From IMG/VR virus record IMGVR_UViG_3300006108_000010, positions 57,598 to 121,597 of that record: a stretch of DNA of 64,000 nt; one strand, 5' to 3'. This document shows, piece by piece, positions 1 through 9,078 of this stretch. A program made the translations under genes and the position numbers. Numbering within the stretch: position 1 is the first letter of the stretch; each line of letters opens with the position of its first letter. Source of the DNA: a virus. Below the pieces are notes generated by a model. That model was not told where the DNA came from. It ran no database searches and worked only from the letters and a program-made list of their open reading frames with translations.

Positions 1-218
1 CTATTATCTTCTTCGTCTTCTGCATCAGGAGCAGATTCTTGTCCTGCCTTTTCTGGTACTTCTATCTCTGCTTGGGTTAATGGTTCTGTTCCCATTATAG
101 CAGTTGATGTAGCGGCAGCATTAGAACCATAATAAGGAAATGGTCTACCTGCTTCGTCTTCTTTAATTAGCTTAATACTTTCATACAGAGCTTCTAAACT
201 TTTAGAATCTTTATCCAT
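1..218 (-). CDS. Acidic protein of unknown function, C-terminus cut by window edge
   Basis: An open frame reads from an ATG at 218 leftwards off the window, giving 72 residues that begin MDKDSKSLEALYESIKLIKE. The N-terminus looks helical and charged. The visible end is strongly acidic (DAEDEED), with an Ala/Pro-rich middle. I do not recognise a family. The start is chosen because a late-type box (TAAGTATA) lies seven bases upstream, overlapping the stop codon of the preceding gene. The position at the end of a virion block suggests a late gene, but no function can be assigned. Confidence 0.75.
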   Translation of the reverse strand, partial: MDKDSKSLEALYESIKLIKEDEAGRPFPYYGSNAAATSTAIMGTEPLTQAEIEVPEKAGQESAPDAEDEEDN

Positions 219-225
219 CTTTCAT

Positions 226-233
226 TATACTTA
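226..233 (-). promoter_or_regulatory. Late-type promoter box TAAGTATA
   Basis: TAAGTATA lies on the minus strand, 7 bases before the ATG at 218, and overlaps the stop codon of the upstream gene. It resembles the T4 late box TATAAATA. The role is inferred from recurrence at other operon heads. Confidence 0.6.
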
Positions 234-980
234 CCAATGAAACGGGCATTTTGATTTCTTAACCTCACCCTCCTCAAAGGTTTTTTGAGACCTGAAATTC
301 TTAAGATATCTACCAAAGAATTCGGTATGAGCTTTCGTCCAAATTTTACTCAATACATTTCCCTCGTCCCATGAAAACTCTGATACAAACTTTTCTCTCT
401 TAAATGGAATGATTTGAACAAGAGGAGTTCCTTTTGGGATAAGACCACTAAAATCCTTTTTGAGAAAGAATGGCAGATTAATTGGAATTGGAAACTTATC
501 CGTATCAACCAATGCTGTCATGGTTTTAAATGGAAAGTCATCGTGGTGCAAAGGATGAGTGAAAAGACAAGACCAATTCTTGGGAGTCTTTACAGTCCAA
601 TAGTTTGTCCATTTGAAAACTTGAGTATAATGATTATCTGGAACTGGATACAACTCATGATATTCTTTTGATTGTAGCCCAACCAATTTGAGTTCATCCC
701 ATGCCCATTGAAACTTTATCTTATTCTCTCCTTCGTTAAACACCCATACATCACAAGGTAATGTAATAGTGTAACCTGCATTCATTGAATCTGTTACTGG
801 CATGCACATTTTGATTGTGCTGTTAGGATCATTATATCTATCCACACTCTTTTTATCGTTTGAATACGTTAGAGTATTCTTATACCAAGTTGGAACAATC
901 TTAGATGAAGGAACTGGTCTTGGGGCAATGTCAAGAAAATTTTTATCCGTTGCTATAAATTTAATGGGTATTTTTCTCAT
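231..980 (-). CDS. Conserved-looking phage protein of unknown function (249 aa)
   Basis: The protein begins MRKIPIKFIATDKNFLDIAP and ends in CPFHW. It is soluble, rich in Trp and Pro (for example PTWYKN, FKWTNYW, HPLHHDDFPF), with no signal peptide or membrane segment. The pattern of short Pro/Trp-rich beta segments recalls conserved hypothetical proteins of large phages, but I cannot name the family. A longer frame starts at a TTG at 1040, but that would overlap the divergent gene at 1031. The ATG at 980 is preferred because a sigma70-like promoter sits directly upstream. It is divergent from the fibre genes beginning at 1031. Confidence 0.75.
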   Translation of the reverse strand: MRKIPIKFIATDKNFLDIAPRPVPSSKIVPTWYKNTLTYSNDKKSVDRYNDPNSTIKMCMPVTDSMNAGYTITLPCDVWVFNEGENKIKFQWAWDELKLVGLQSKEYHELYPVPDNHYTQVFKWTNYWTVKTPKNWSCLFTHPLHHDDFPFKTMTALVDTDKFPIPINLPFFLKKDFSGLIPKGTPLVQIIPFKREKFVSEFSWDEGNVLSKIWTKAHTEFFGRYLKNFRSQKTFEEGEVKKSKCPFHW

Positions 981-989
981 ACTTTTATT

Positions 990-1017
990 ATTGTAGCAGA
1001 AAACCAAGAAATGTCTA
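990..1017 (-). promoter_or_regulatory. Possible sigma70-type promoter for the 249-aa gene
   Basis: On the minus strand TAGACA (1012-1017) and TACAAT (990-995) are separated by 16 bases. Each differs from the TTGACA/TATAAT consensus at one position. The predicted transcription start is about 2-3 bases before the ATG at 980. The element overlaps the divergent late-type box at 1016-1023. Confidence 0.45.
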
Positions 1018-1023
1018 TAAATA
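1016..1023 (+). promoter_or_regulatory. T4-type late promoter box TATAAATA
   Basis: An exact copy of the T4 late promoter consensus TATAAATA lies 7 bases before the ATG at 1031. With T4 geometry, transcription would start 1-2 bases before the ATG. Confidence 0.65.
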
Positions 1024-1030
1024 TTTGAAG

Positions 1031-1321
1031 ATGAGTTCAACTATAGATATATATGATTCTTACAGAGCAGGAACAACAACTTATGTAGGAAGTTTTCCTT
1101 TTTATAATAATTATGCTGCTATAGCATGTTCTGTTTCTGCTGCAAATATTATAACCAACGCATTAACTGTTACATATGATCTAGATGAAACATTCTTACT
1201 TCCCCATATTATCATGGAACCTGGCGATCAGGATGTTGACCCATATACCGAAATACCACTCATAGTTGATATTAGTGTTTCCGGTGTATCAGGATTAATA
1301 ACTTCCTATTTATTATTATAA
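1031..1321 (+). CDS. Small probable virion protein, unknown function (96 aa)
   Basis: The protein begins MSSTIDIYDSYRAGTTTYVG and ends in a hydrophobic stretch SYLLL. It appears beta-rich, with no clear motif. The ATG at 1031 is chosen over an upstream TTG at 1025 because the TTG lies within the expected promoter start region and the ATG is correctly spaced from the TATAAATA box. It is the first gene of a plus-strand block of fibre-type genes and is followed 18 bases later by the 259-residue gene. A structural or fibre-accessory role is inferred from context only. Confidence 0.6.
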   Translation: MSSTIDIYDSYRAGTTTYVGSFPFYNNYAAIACSVSAANIITNALTVTYDLDETFLLPHIIMEPGDQDVDPYTEIPLIVDISVSGVSGLITSYLLL

Positions 1322-1324
1322 AAG

Positions 1325-1332
1325 TAAGTATA
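1325..1332 (+). promoter_or_regulatory. Late-type promoter box TAAGTATA
   Basis: TAAGTATA lies 7 bases upstream of the ATG at 1340, in the short gap after the preceding stop codon. Same spacing as the boxes before 218, 3180, 17342 and 23515. Confidence 0.6.
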
Positions 1333-1339
1333 TATTACT

Positions 1340-2119
1340 ATGGCACTTTCAGGAATAAGAATAACAGATTTACCAGAAGATACGAGTTTAATACAAACTG
1401 GTGATACTTTTATAAAAGTTAAAAATGTAGGAAACATACCGACATCATTTAAAGTTGATGGTAGTGTATTTCAAAATTCATTCCAAGGTATTACAGGTGT
1501 TAATAGTCTAGGTGGTGGATATCCTTTTTATAGTGGTGTAACTCCTGATAATAGTGGTCTTAATTTTAATACTCTTAAGGGGTCTAATGGTATTGATATT
1601 AATAAAAATTCACACGTTTTAACATTACAGGTTTCGGGAACCAATTTCGTTACTTCGTCAATGATACAACCAAATACTATTACGTCTTCTCAAATAGCGA
1701 ATAATAGTATTACAAATAACAGTATTGCCACAAATACTATTCAGTATTCCAATTTATTAAATAGTTCATCTTATCAAGGTGCACAGCAAAGACTTTCAAA
1801 GATATGGGTAAATTTCGATGGAACCAAAGCTGTTAATTACGATTCTACTAATAGTAATTCTCTATCGGGTGTCCGCTCATCTCATGGTGTTTTAGGGGTA
1901 GTAAGATTAAACAAACCAGGCGTGTATCAAATTAATTTCAATTTCACAATGAATGATGCTTATTATGCAGTTATTGGTAATGCTAATGATCCTTCGGGTA
2001 TAGCAACAGTAACAGTTAATGCACAACAACCAACATATTGCCAGATACAAGTTGATAGAACTTCGCCTCTTGAAACTTATGACGTATCAAACGTATCGGT
2101 TATAATTTTTGGGAATTAA
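1340..2119 (+). CDS. Tail-fibre-type protein with conserved C-terminal tip (259 aa)
   Basis: The N-terminus (SGIRITDLPEDTSLIQTGDTF) is the short attachment-like segment seen in many phage fibre proteins. A middle part rich in Asn/Ser/Thr follows, with a tandem SxxxNNSITNNSIATNTIQY stretch typical of a trimeric stalk. The C-terminal ~100 residues begin with IWVNFDGTK, a motif widespread in phage fibre tips, and end DVSNVSVIIFGN. This C-terminal domain is clearly paralogous to that of the next gene (NDPSGIxTxxVNxQ, RTxPLExYDxSN). A receptor-binding or fibre-tip role is inferred. The two genes are separated by 3 bases and are probably co-transcribed. Confidence 0.8.
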   Translation: MALSGIRITDLPEDTSLIQTGDTFIKVKNVGNIPTSFKVDGSVFQNSFQGITGVNSLGGGYPFYSGVTPDNSGLNFNTLKGSNGIDINKNSHVLTLQVSGTNFVTSSMIQPNTITSSQIANNSITNNSIATNTIQYSNLLNSSSYQGAQQRLSKIWVNFDGTKAVNYDSTNSNSLSGVRSSHGVLGVVRLNKPGVYQINFNFTMNDAYYAVIGNANDPSGIATVTVNAQQPTYCQIQVDRTSPLETYDVSNVSVIIFGN

Positions 2120-2122
2120 TTT

Positions 2123-3154
2123 ATGGCTAATTTACCGATAACAAGCTTACAATCGGATACCACACCTTTATCATCTACTGATTATTTTTTAAAAATTAAA
2201 AACGGTCTAGCGTGGAAAGTAAGCGGAAAAACTATTGTACAATCGGGATTAGGAAAAAAAACCAAAGTTAATAGTCTTGGTAACGGTATTAGTATTGTTC
2301 AAAGTATTGGTAATGTTTTTCAAGACACTGTATTATTTAATACCATTAGCGCATCAAATGGTATTTCAATTACTAATAATTCAAATTTAATAAATGTATC
2401 ATTTTCAAATGCTCCATTTTTAAATGGTAATATGTTTGTTGCAAACTCTTTATCAGATTTGCAAGTCGTTGATAATACTATTACTGGTTCTGATATCACA
2501 ACTAATACTCTTGAGTATGATAGCTTAAATAGCAACATTCAAATAGTAACCGCAAAGGCATGGGTTAATTTTAATGGCGCAGCGGTTGCATCAACCGTAA
2601 CTGGTGAAATTAAAGATAATATATCCGTAAACAATGGATCAAATGTTGGAACTTGGGCAACGGTTGCTGAATGGGATCAAACTGTATTAAATTGTATATA
2701 TTTTATATCTTCTGCTACATTGGGGTGGAAAAATCGTCCAGTAAGAATTGTTAGTTTTAATAACAAAAATACTGCGGTATTTAATATTTTAAATGGAAAT
2801 TATCAAAGTGGGTTTACTAATATTAATTCAACTATAAGCACAGCCGCTAAAGGTAATACTTTTTCGTATTATAGTGATGGTATAAGATCGTGTTATAATG
2901 TGGAATCTATTTTAAGAAATCCGCCAAATAAAACCTATTACAATTATCCTGAAGGATTTTATACAATTTATTTTGCAAATGCTATGGCTGATTCCAATTA
3001 CGCTGTCGCTGGTAATGGAAATGATCCTAGTGGTATAGGAACTTTTATGGTTAATTCTCAAACTACTAAATCTTGTAACGTAGAAGCTGCCAGAACCAAA
3101 CCACTTGAGTCGTATGATTTATCAAACATATCAATGGTTGTTTTTGGAAATTAA
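2123..3154 (+). CDS. Tail-fibre-type protein, paralogue of the preceding gene (343 aa)
   Basis: The N-terminus (NLPITSLQSDTTPLSSTDYF) matches the pattern of its upstream neighbour, and the C-terminus repeats the same tip (AWVNFNGAA, then NDPSGIGTFMVNSQ, RTKPLESYDLSN). It differs by an insertion of roughly 80 residues between AWVNFNG and the NYAVAGNGNDPSG part. The insertion contains a Trp-rich beta segment (VAEWDQT, TLGWKNRPVRIVSF), so the tip domain has been interrupted or expanded. No promoter box precedes it, and its ATG follows the previous stop by 3 bases. Together the pair look like alternative or heteromeric fibre tips. Function inferred. Confidence 0.8.
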   Translation: MANLPITSLQSDTTPLSSTDYFLKIKNGLAWKVSGKTIVQSGLGKKTKVNSLGNGISIVQSIGNVFQDTVLFNTISASNGISITNNSNLINVSFSNAPFLNGNMFVANSLSDLQVVDNTITGSDITTNTLEYDSLNSNIQIVTAKAWVNFNGAAVASTVTGEIKDNISVNNGSNVGTWATVAEWDQTVLNCIYFISSATLGWKNRPVRIVSFNNKNTAVFNILNGNYQSGFTNINSTISTAAKGNTFSYYSDGIRSCYNVESILRNPPNKTYYNYPEGFYTIYFANAMADSNYAVAGNGNDPSGIGTFMVNSQTTKSCNVEAARTKPLESYDLSNISMVVFGN

Positions 3155-3164
3155 CTTGTTTTAG

Positions 3165-3172
3165 TAAGTATT
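3165..3172 (+). promoter_or_regulatory. Late-type promoter box TAAGTATT
   Basis: TAAGTATT lies 7 bases upstream of the ATG at 3180, in the 25-base gap after the preceding stop. Confidence 0.6.
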
Positions 3173-3179
3173 AAGACAT

Positions 3180-6100
3180 ATGGCATCTACTTCAAACGTA
3201 TCTTTAAGTACTCAAACTCCATTGGCTTTTACCGATTGGATTAGATACCAGACCGCTGTTTCCCCTGAAACTGAACAAGAATCATATTTAAATTATGTTC
3301 ATGCTTGGTATGCATATCAAAATACGGTTCAAAATGTTACACAAGATGCTGTAAAGCAACAATATGTACAATTAGCCAAGGATTTAAGTTTTCTTTTTAG
3401 TAGTTCTGAAACAAGTGATCCATTCTTACAAAATATTGATTACAATGACCCTGAAAATTTAATTTATGCTATCCCTTTCTTTGCAAAGAAATTAAGACAG
3501 ATTGCAATTGTTTTACAAAACAAAAGAGAAAATGTTAAACGTGCAAAGTTAAAGTATAATTTAATCGGTTCTGAAGATGGATTGCAGAAACTTTTATACG
3601 AATATATTTTAAGAGGGTTTACCATTACTGAGAATTCTATTACTCAAGTTCCTGCATCACCATTAATAAATTATTTTCCCGATTTAACTGCTGTTAAAGA
3701 TAATTTTTATATTGAGCTTGAAGAATTACATGACACTAATTCTTATTTTGACTCTGATCCATCCGTTCCAATTGAGAATTATTTGAACATAACTCAATTA
3801 ACCGACACGTTTCCGTTATCATCATTTGATGATAACATGGTGAATCAGTTATTATCTACCAGATTTTTCCCAAGAGTTGCAGACACACCATTGTCTAATT
3901 TATTCAAAGCTTACACATTATCCCTCCCAACATTATCAACTTATGCTTTATCAGCTGCTCCGACTAATTTAATTTTTAATGAAATTAATATATCTGAAAA
4001 ATATCTTGGTGAACCTGTTTATGGTTTAACTGCCATACGTTTACAGGATATAAATAAACCAGATTTAGTTTTAAACTTGTCATTTACCAATGGTAATAAT
4101 TGGTTTTATTGGCCCAGCGGAAATAGGGTTGTAAACGATTCTATTTATAATGATTTTCTTCAGCCTATTTTAATTAATGATTCCAATTTAGTTGGTTCAG
4201 GGGCAACAGGGGGAACCAATTATAGAAATTCTGATTTAATTTTTACAGATAAAAACGGTGTGCTTGAGGGTGCTTGGTTGCAGGGTCCTCATAATCAAAC
4301 GGTAAAAGCCGATATGGTTGCTACTATTGATGGTGGCGCAACAAGAGAATTTATCTTTCCGTTTCCAGGTCTTTTACTAAATTCAAAATCACTAACATTT
4401 AATGATTTTTATATAAATGATACATACAGCAATAGTCAATTAGCAAATGTTGCGCCACAAATAAAAGTCGATGCATTAAATGCTTATTATTCAGCCGCTA
4501 CACCTTTAACAAGTTGTAATCCAATTTATTTAAATCAAACAAATATAATTGATACTACTAATGCTTCATCTGCTCAGTTTTCACCTGATGCAGATAATAT
4601 CGTAAAGAAATTCAAAATTTCAAATAATATTAATAATTACAGTGAGTTTAAATACGGAGGAATAGAACAGGCATATCTTTATAGATTTGAAAGAACTGAT
4701 ATCCCAATTCAAGCTGGGTCTACTACGATACATTGGCCCATCCACACGTTTGATGCCGCAAATGACAACAATCCTATAACAATAACAAGCAATTATTGTT
4801 TACCTATAACATTAGGTGATATAAATCCAATGTATGCAATGGTTGGTGCTGTTGCTGGAACTAATGTTAACAATGCTGATGTAATTTATAAGCTTAATAG
4901 TAAAACTGGCGATCCAATGGAAGCGGCTTGGCTCGGTTCCGGTGTAGTTTCTGGTTTAGATATAATAGCAAATTCAATTAATGTTTATGATTCGCCAGCT
5001 ACAAACTGTTCTTTACCCGTTGTAGGTAGCGTACAACCATCTTGTTCTTTTATAGCAAATGGCGGAGACAGAATTTCATTTATATGGTGTGATGCTGATA
5101 CACCAGCTGACAATGTATTTAAATATGTTGAGCATCTTCCAACGTGTCCTTATGGCAAATCAATGCCTAATGATTTATATTCTGACCAAGATTACCAGAA
5201 TCCAAATCCAATTAATATTAATGATACTTGGAGTAAATGTATTTGCCATTCCGTAAACTATTCACCTATTGGTAACTATGGTAATAGTGTTCTTGATTAT
5301 AATGGAATAGCTGATTATCTTTTTGCTGACCCACAGGGATTAGGCATAAATTTCAGTTTAAATAGCTGGACTGATACCAGAGGTTTTGATGCAAATAACA
5401 GTCCACAGTTTGCATTCTTCCAATTACAAAATGGAGATAGTCAGGTTGGATTCGGCGAAGGTACATGGAAAACTGGTAGTGGAGATCCATTTATATTAAA
5501 AACTGGCAGACGTTACACTTATTACAGAACATCTTTAAGAGCAGACTATACTAGTAACGCAACCCCGCCGTATTTTGTATCAAATTATCAATATCAGAAT
5601 ATTAAAGGATTATATCAAAGTCCTGAAAATTACGATGTAGTAATATTATTAGACGTTAGTAGATCTGAAAGTAATAATATTGAAAACATGAAATCGATTG
5701 TGATTTCTGTTATTGATAAAATACTAAACAATAATAATAATGTTGCTATAAATCCTAATTTTACACCACCAACAATACAAGTAAGTGTTGTAACCTTTGG
5801 AACAAATCAATCACGTTTAAGTTATCTTACAAATAACTATTCAAATTTAGAATTATTTGTAAGCCAAGGTGTTTATGTTTCTCATGACCCTTCACAATAT
5901 CAAACAAATATTGCGGGTGCATTATCGATTGCACAAACATTGTTAACAACACAACAAGGAAATACAAATACGTTCTCAACTAGTTCAACCAATACAATTG
6001 CATCGATATGTAATAATTTAAATTTTTATTTATATGAGGAAACATATGGTCAACCTACATATCTTAATAATCCGCAATATGTAACAAACCCAAATAATTC

Positions 6101-8624
6101 TAAATCAAAAATATTAATTTTTAGTGATGGGTTAGAAAACGTTTATTTAGATTCAAACTCAAACGAGTATTCGGTTCTTACGAATAATTTATCCAGCGCA
6201 AGTAATTTTGCTAATAATTTAATACAACAAGGAATAGAGATTTATGGAATTAATATTGGAGACTTATCAAGTTCAAATGATTTAATTAAACAAATTTCTA
6301 CTTCAAATGATTACTATTTTGATTTGGAAAGTTATTTGAAATCCGGTGACGGCAATACAGATAATTTCGCTGAATATATTTCTCAAAAACTAGGCTATTC
6401 TATATCTGTCAAACCGATGTGGTATAAAGCAATTAAAGATTCAACTGGTAATTGGAAATCTACTTATGAACTATCCGATATGGTTATCAGTGCTGGTGAT
6501 TTTATAATGTATAACCACAGAGGTTCAACAAGTTATACATGTCCAACAAATCCATATGCTAACTTTGCACAACCTTCAATTTCATTCATGATGAATGTTA
6601 AACTTGATGGATGGGATTACACAACCAATACATTTGATACAAATAATAAAGGCGACTCGTATGGCGGTAGACCTTTCTGGGCAAATGTTTATACTTCACC
6701 AGATGCTCTTAATAATTTTTATAAAGGTACAATGGCATTAGGTGGGCAGGTCAGATTCTTTAATGATTATGTTCCTTTCCATCAACCCGAAATATCATCA
6801 ATGGTATTAAATGCTGGTGACAATATTCAATACGTTAGAAATTCACCAGATCAAATTATATGGAATCAACCTTTAACCTTTAATGTATTGATTTCATCCT
6901 ATCAATGGAATCAATTAAATTTTAGTGAAAGTTATTCTAATTTAGCTGATTTCTTAAGAACTAATAAATTTGACGGTATTATTTATGATACCAATATTGC
7001 AAGTGAAATGACACTTGAGAGTTATTCTCAATTTAAACCTGCATATTACAATTATTACGCATTAAATTCATTTCAATATAATGAAGATCTTTATTATATA
7101 GATAGATGTTTAACTAGTTTTGTTACCTATAACACAGCTATTACGATTCAACCAGCAGAACCATATGCACATTTAGATAACGTTCATTATCCAACAGTTG
7201 CAACAGTTTCATTACCATCAAATGCAGTAACAGATAAACAAGTTGGTGAATATCTTTTACCTGAAAAATTAGGAACGTCTTTCTTCCGTGGAAGAGGTTA
7301 TACAATTGAGTTGGATAATAGTTCTTTAACATATATCGATTCAATAAGTGCCGAAAGAATGTTCTTGGATTTAGGAAAGTACGGACCTCGTCAGCGTGGT
7401 CTCACTAAAAAGGATCAAATAACACCAACAATGATAACTGATATATCCAATGGTTGGATATATGAACCTTATAGCTCTGCATCTAAGGCTGGTGTAATGA
7501 CTGATGTTTTAGAGAATCAAAAATTAACTCCTTATCAAACCAGTTACGAAATATACCAAAAAAATTATTATGGTTTAGCACGACAAAATGACGTAGTTGA
7601 ATTTTGGACACCAAATAAAAATGGAATTGAAATATGGAATGATACAACAAACTATCCATTAAATTTTATTAAAGAATTACCTCCTTCAGAATACACACAA
7701 AGAAAAGAAAAATTATTAACTAACATGGGTAATCTTAATAATTGGAGAACCGATGTTTTCGGTAATGATTATGGTATCTATAAACAATTTTCTCCAGTTG
7801 ATTTGGATGGTTTATACATGTGGTTCTCCGCTGATTATGGTGTAGTCAATACTGTTAATACAACCAATCCATTCCTTCCTGACACCTTTGCAACAAATTT
7901 AGGCGATACTGTTGCAAAATGGATTGATCGCAGCGGTAAAAATAACTATTTGGTAACAGATATAGGATCACCAGTTTTAAGCTCCTTTAATGGAATGCCA
8001 ACAGTAAACTTTGGTGTATCTAGTAACATGCATAACTTGTATAATCTTAATAATAGCGAAGTAACAATGTTTGTAGTTGGTGCGTATGCTAATGCTAATA
8101 ATTTATATTCGTTTGATAACTATCAAGTTATTGCAGCTTTTGGAACATATTTAAGCTCGGCAGATCTTAAATATGTGAGTGATGGTGCATTGGTATTCAG
8201 TCAAAAATATAACGATTTTAACTTTGTTTTTGGTAATACCCAAGGTGGATATAGTCCAACTTCTGCAATAAACATACCTTATATAGAATTAACAGATTAT
8301 TATGGATATTATAATAATACTTTCTATCCTCCGACAAGTAATTTATATCTATTTGAAACCGTGTTTAGCCAGCCTTATGCTGAAGTATACATAAACGGAA
8401 CTCTGTTTGCTGATAACAAAGGGACACTTGTTCCGTCAGATAGTGCAAATTACTTTGATGCGCCTTTAGCGTCAACGGGTGGTTTTTATATTGGTTCTTA
8501 CATTCAGAATGCTTTAACAACTAATTGTAGTATATCGGAAATTATATTCTACAATCGTGCATTAACAGATTCCGAAAGACAACAAATCGAAGAATATTTA
8601 AACAATAAATATTCTATATATTAA
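3180..8624 (+). CDS. Giant virion protein with VWA domain and C-terminal concanavalin-like domain (1814 aa)
   Basis: The first ~200 residues are helical and charged (AKKLRQIAIVLQNKRENVKR, then KLKYNLIGSEDGLQKLLYEY), resembling the N-terminal part of large structural proteins of T4-like phages. A beta-rich region follows. From about residue 817 to 1070 there is a von Willebrand A domain: YDVVILLDVSRS carries the complete DxSxS metal-site motif (D825, S827, S829), T909 in QTNIAGAL supplies the second loop, and D983 in IFSDGLEN the third. From about 1543 a lectin-like jelly roll follows (GLYMWFSADYG, KWIDRSGKNN, ending LTDSERQQIEEYLNNKYSIY). No signal peptide. A metal-dependent adhesive role is inferred. 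Its 3' end overlaps the convergent downstream gene by 11 bases. Confidence 0.85.
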   Translation: MASTSNVSLSTQTPLAFTDWIRYQTAVSPETEQESYLNYVHAWYAYQNTVQNVTQDAVKQQYVQLAKDLSFLFSSSETSDPFLQNIDYNDPENLIYAIPFFAKKLRQIAIVLQNKRENVKRAKLKYNLIGSEDGLQKLLYEYILRGFTITENSITQVPASPLINYFPDLTAVKDNFYIELEELHDTNSYFDSDPSVPIENYLNITQLTDTFPLSSFDDNMVNQLLSTRFFPRVADTPLSNLFKAYTLSLPTLSTYALSAAPTNLIFNEINISEKYLGEPVYGLTAIRLQDINKPDLVLNLSFTNGNNWFYWPSGNRVVNDSIYNDFLQPILINDSNLVGSGATGGTNYRNSDLIFTDKNGVLEGAWLQGPHNQTVKADMVATIDGGATREFIFPFPGLLLNSKSLTFNDFYINDTYSNSQLANVAPQIKVDALNAYYSAATPLTSCNPIYLNQTNIIDTTNASSAQFSPDADNIVKKFKISNNINNYSEFKYGGIEQAYLYRFERTDIPIQAGSTTIHWPIHTFDAANDNNPITITSNYCLPITLGDINPMYAMVGAVAGTNVNNADVIYKLNSKTGDPMEAAWLGSGVVSGLDIIANSINVYDSPATNCSLPVVGSVQPSCSFIANGGDRISFIWCDADTPADNVFKYVEHLPTCPYGKSMPNDLYSDQDYQNPNPININDTWSKCICHSVNYSPIGNYGNSVLDYNGIADYLFADPQGLGINFSLNSWTDTRGFDANNSPQFAFFQLQNGDSQVGFGEGTWKTGSGDPFILKTGRRYTYYRTSLRADYTSNATPPYFVSNYQYQNIKGLYQSPENYDVVILLDVSRSESNNIENMKSIVISVIDKILNNNNNVAINPNFTPPTIQVSVVTFGTNQSRLSYLTNNYSNLELFVSQGVYVSHDPSQYQTNIAGALSIAQTLLTTQQGNTNTFSTSSTNTIASICNNLNFYLYEETYGQPTYLNNPQYVTNPNNSKSKILIFSDGLENVYLDSNSNEYSVLTNNLSSASNFANNLIQQGIEIYGINIGDLSSSNDLIKQISTSNDYYFDLESYLKSGDGNTDNFAEYISQKLGYSISVKPMWYKAIKDSTGNWKSTYELSDMVISAGDFIMYNHRGSTSYTCPTNPYANFAQPSISFMMNVKLDGWDYTTNTFDTNNKGDSYGGRPFWANVYTSPDALNNFYKGTMALGGQVRFFNDYVPFHQPEISSMVLNAGDNIQYVRNSPDQIIWNQPLTFNVLISSYQWNQLNFSESYSNLADFLRTNKFDGIIYDTNIASEMTLESYSQFKPAYYNYYALNSFQYNEDLYYIDRCLTSFVTYNTAITIQPAEPYAHLDNVHYPTVATVSLPSNAVTDKQVGEYLLPEKLGTSFFRGRGYTIELDNSSLTYIDSISAERMFLDLGKYGPRQRGLTKKDQITPTMITDISNGWIYEPYSSASKAGVMTDVLENQKLTPYQTSYEIYQKNYYGLARQNDVVEFWTPNKNGIEIWNDTTNYPLNFIKELPPSEYTQRKEKLLTNMGNLNNWRTDVFGNDYGIYKQFSPVDLDGLYMWFSADYGVVNTVNTTNPFLPDTFATNLGDTVAKWIDRSGKNNYLVTDIGSPVLSSFNGMPTVNFGVSSNMHNLYNLNNSEVTMFVVGAYANANNLYSFDNYQVIAAFGTYLSSADLKYVSDGALVFSQKYNDFNFVFGNTQGGYSPTSAINIPYIELTDYYGYYNNTFYPPTSNLYLFETVFSQPYAEVYINGTLFADNKGTLVPSDSANYFDAPLASTGGFYIGSYIQNALTTNCSISEIIFYNRALTDSERQQIEEYLNNKYSIY

Positions 8625-9075
8625 CAAGAGACAATAAATAATTTGCTCTGTTAAATTTTGTTAAGATATCATCTCTGGTATTATTAATACCAGATTTTAC
8701 TGATGTTATGTAATTGTTAAACTCAAGAGAAGTGAGAATATTTTGAACTATCTCATTAGTTTTATTATACGTATTAACTATATCTTGAGCATTACCTTTG
8801 AATTGATCTATATTATTAATATCAATATTGGTGACAAACATTGGAAATTTTATGTTTTGAACTCTTGATGTGCCAATAATCTCCTCTTGTAAAGTGTCAA
8901 ATAACTCATCTAAATCTTCATATAATTTACCTAAAATTTTATGAACTTGGTAATCATTAGAGTACCAATGACACATATGAATTAATGTATTAATTTTTTT
9001 AAGAAAGATACCAAAATGGCGTGTTGGATCTACTGGGTCTTCTTGTGACTTTACTTGTATTATTTCTATTTCCAT
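8614..9075 (-). CDS. Helical protein resembling phage DUF5856/Dps-like family (153 aa)
   Basis: An all-helical small protein. The segment INTLIHMCHWYSNDYQVHKI followed by LGKLYEDLDELFDTLQEEI resembles the four-helix Dps/ferritin-like proteins (DUF5856 type) often found in large phages. In these, a His-Trp helix is followed by an acidic helix. Whether iron-binding residues are complete cannot be judged by eye. The ATG at 9075 is 3 bases after the stop of the upstream gene, so it is probably translated from the same message. The last 11 bases overlap the convergent VWA gene. Family assignment is from pattern memory only. Confidence 0.6.
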   Translation of the reverse strand: MEIEIIQVKSQEDPVDPTRHFGIFLKKINTLIHMCHWYSNDYQVHKILGKLYEDLDELFDTLQEEIIGTSRVQNIKFPMFVTNIDINNIDQFKGNAQDIVNTYNKTNEIVQNILTSLEFNNYITSVKSGINNTRDDILTKFNRANYLLSLVNI

Positions 9076-9078
9076 AAA

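Noticed and set aside
1340-3154. Diversity-generating retroelement variable regions in paralogous fibre tips
   Set aside because: No reverse transcriptase or template repeat is visible in the window, and the differences include a large insertion rather than adenine-specific substitutions.
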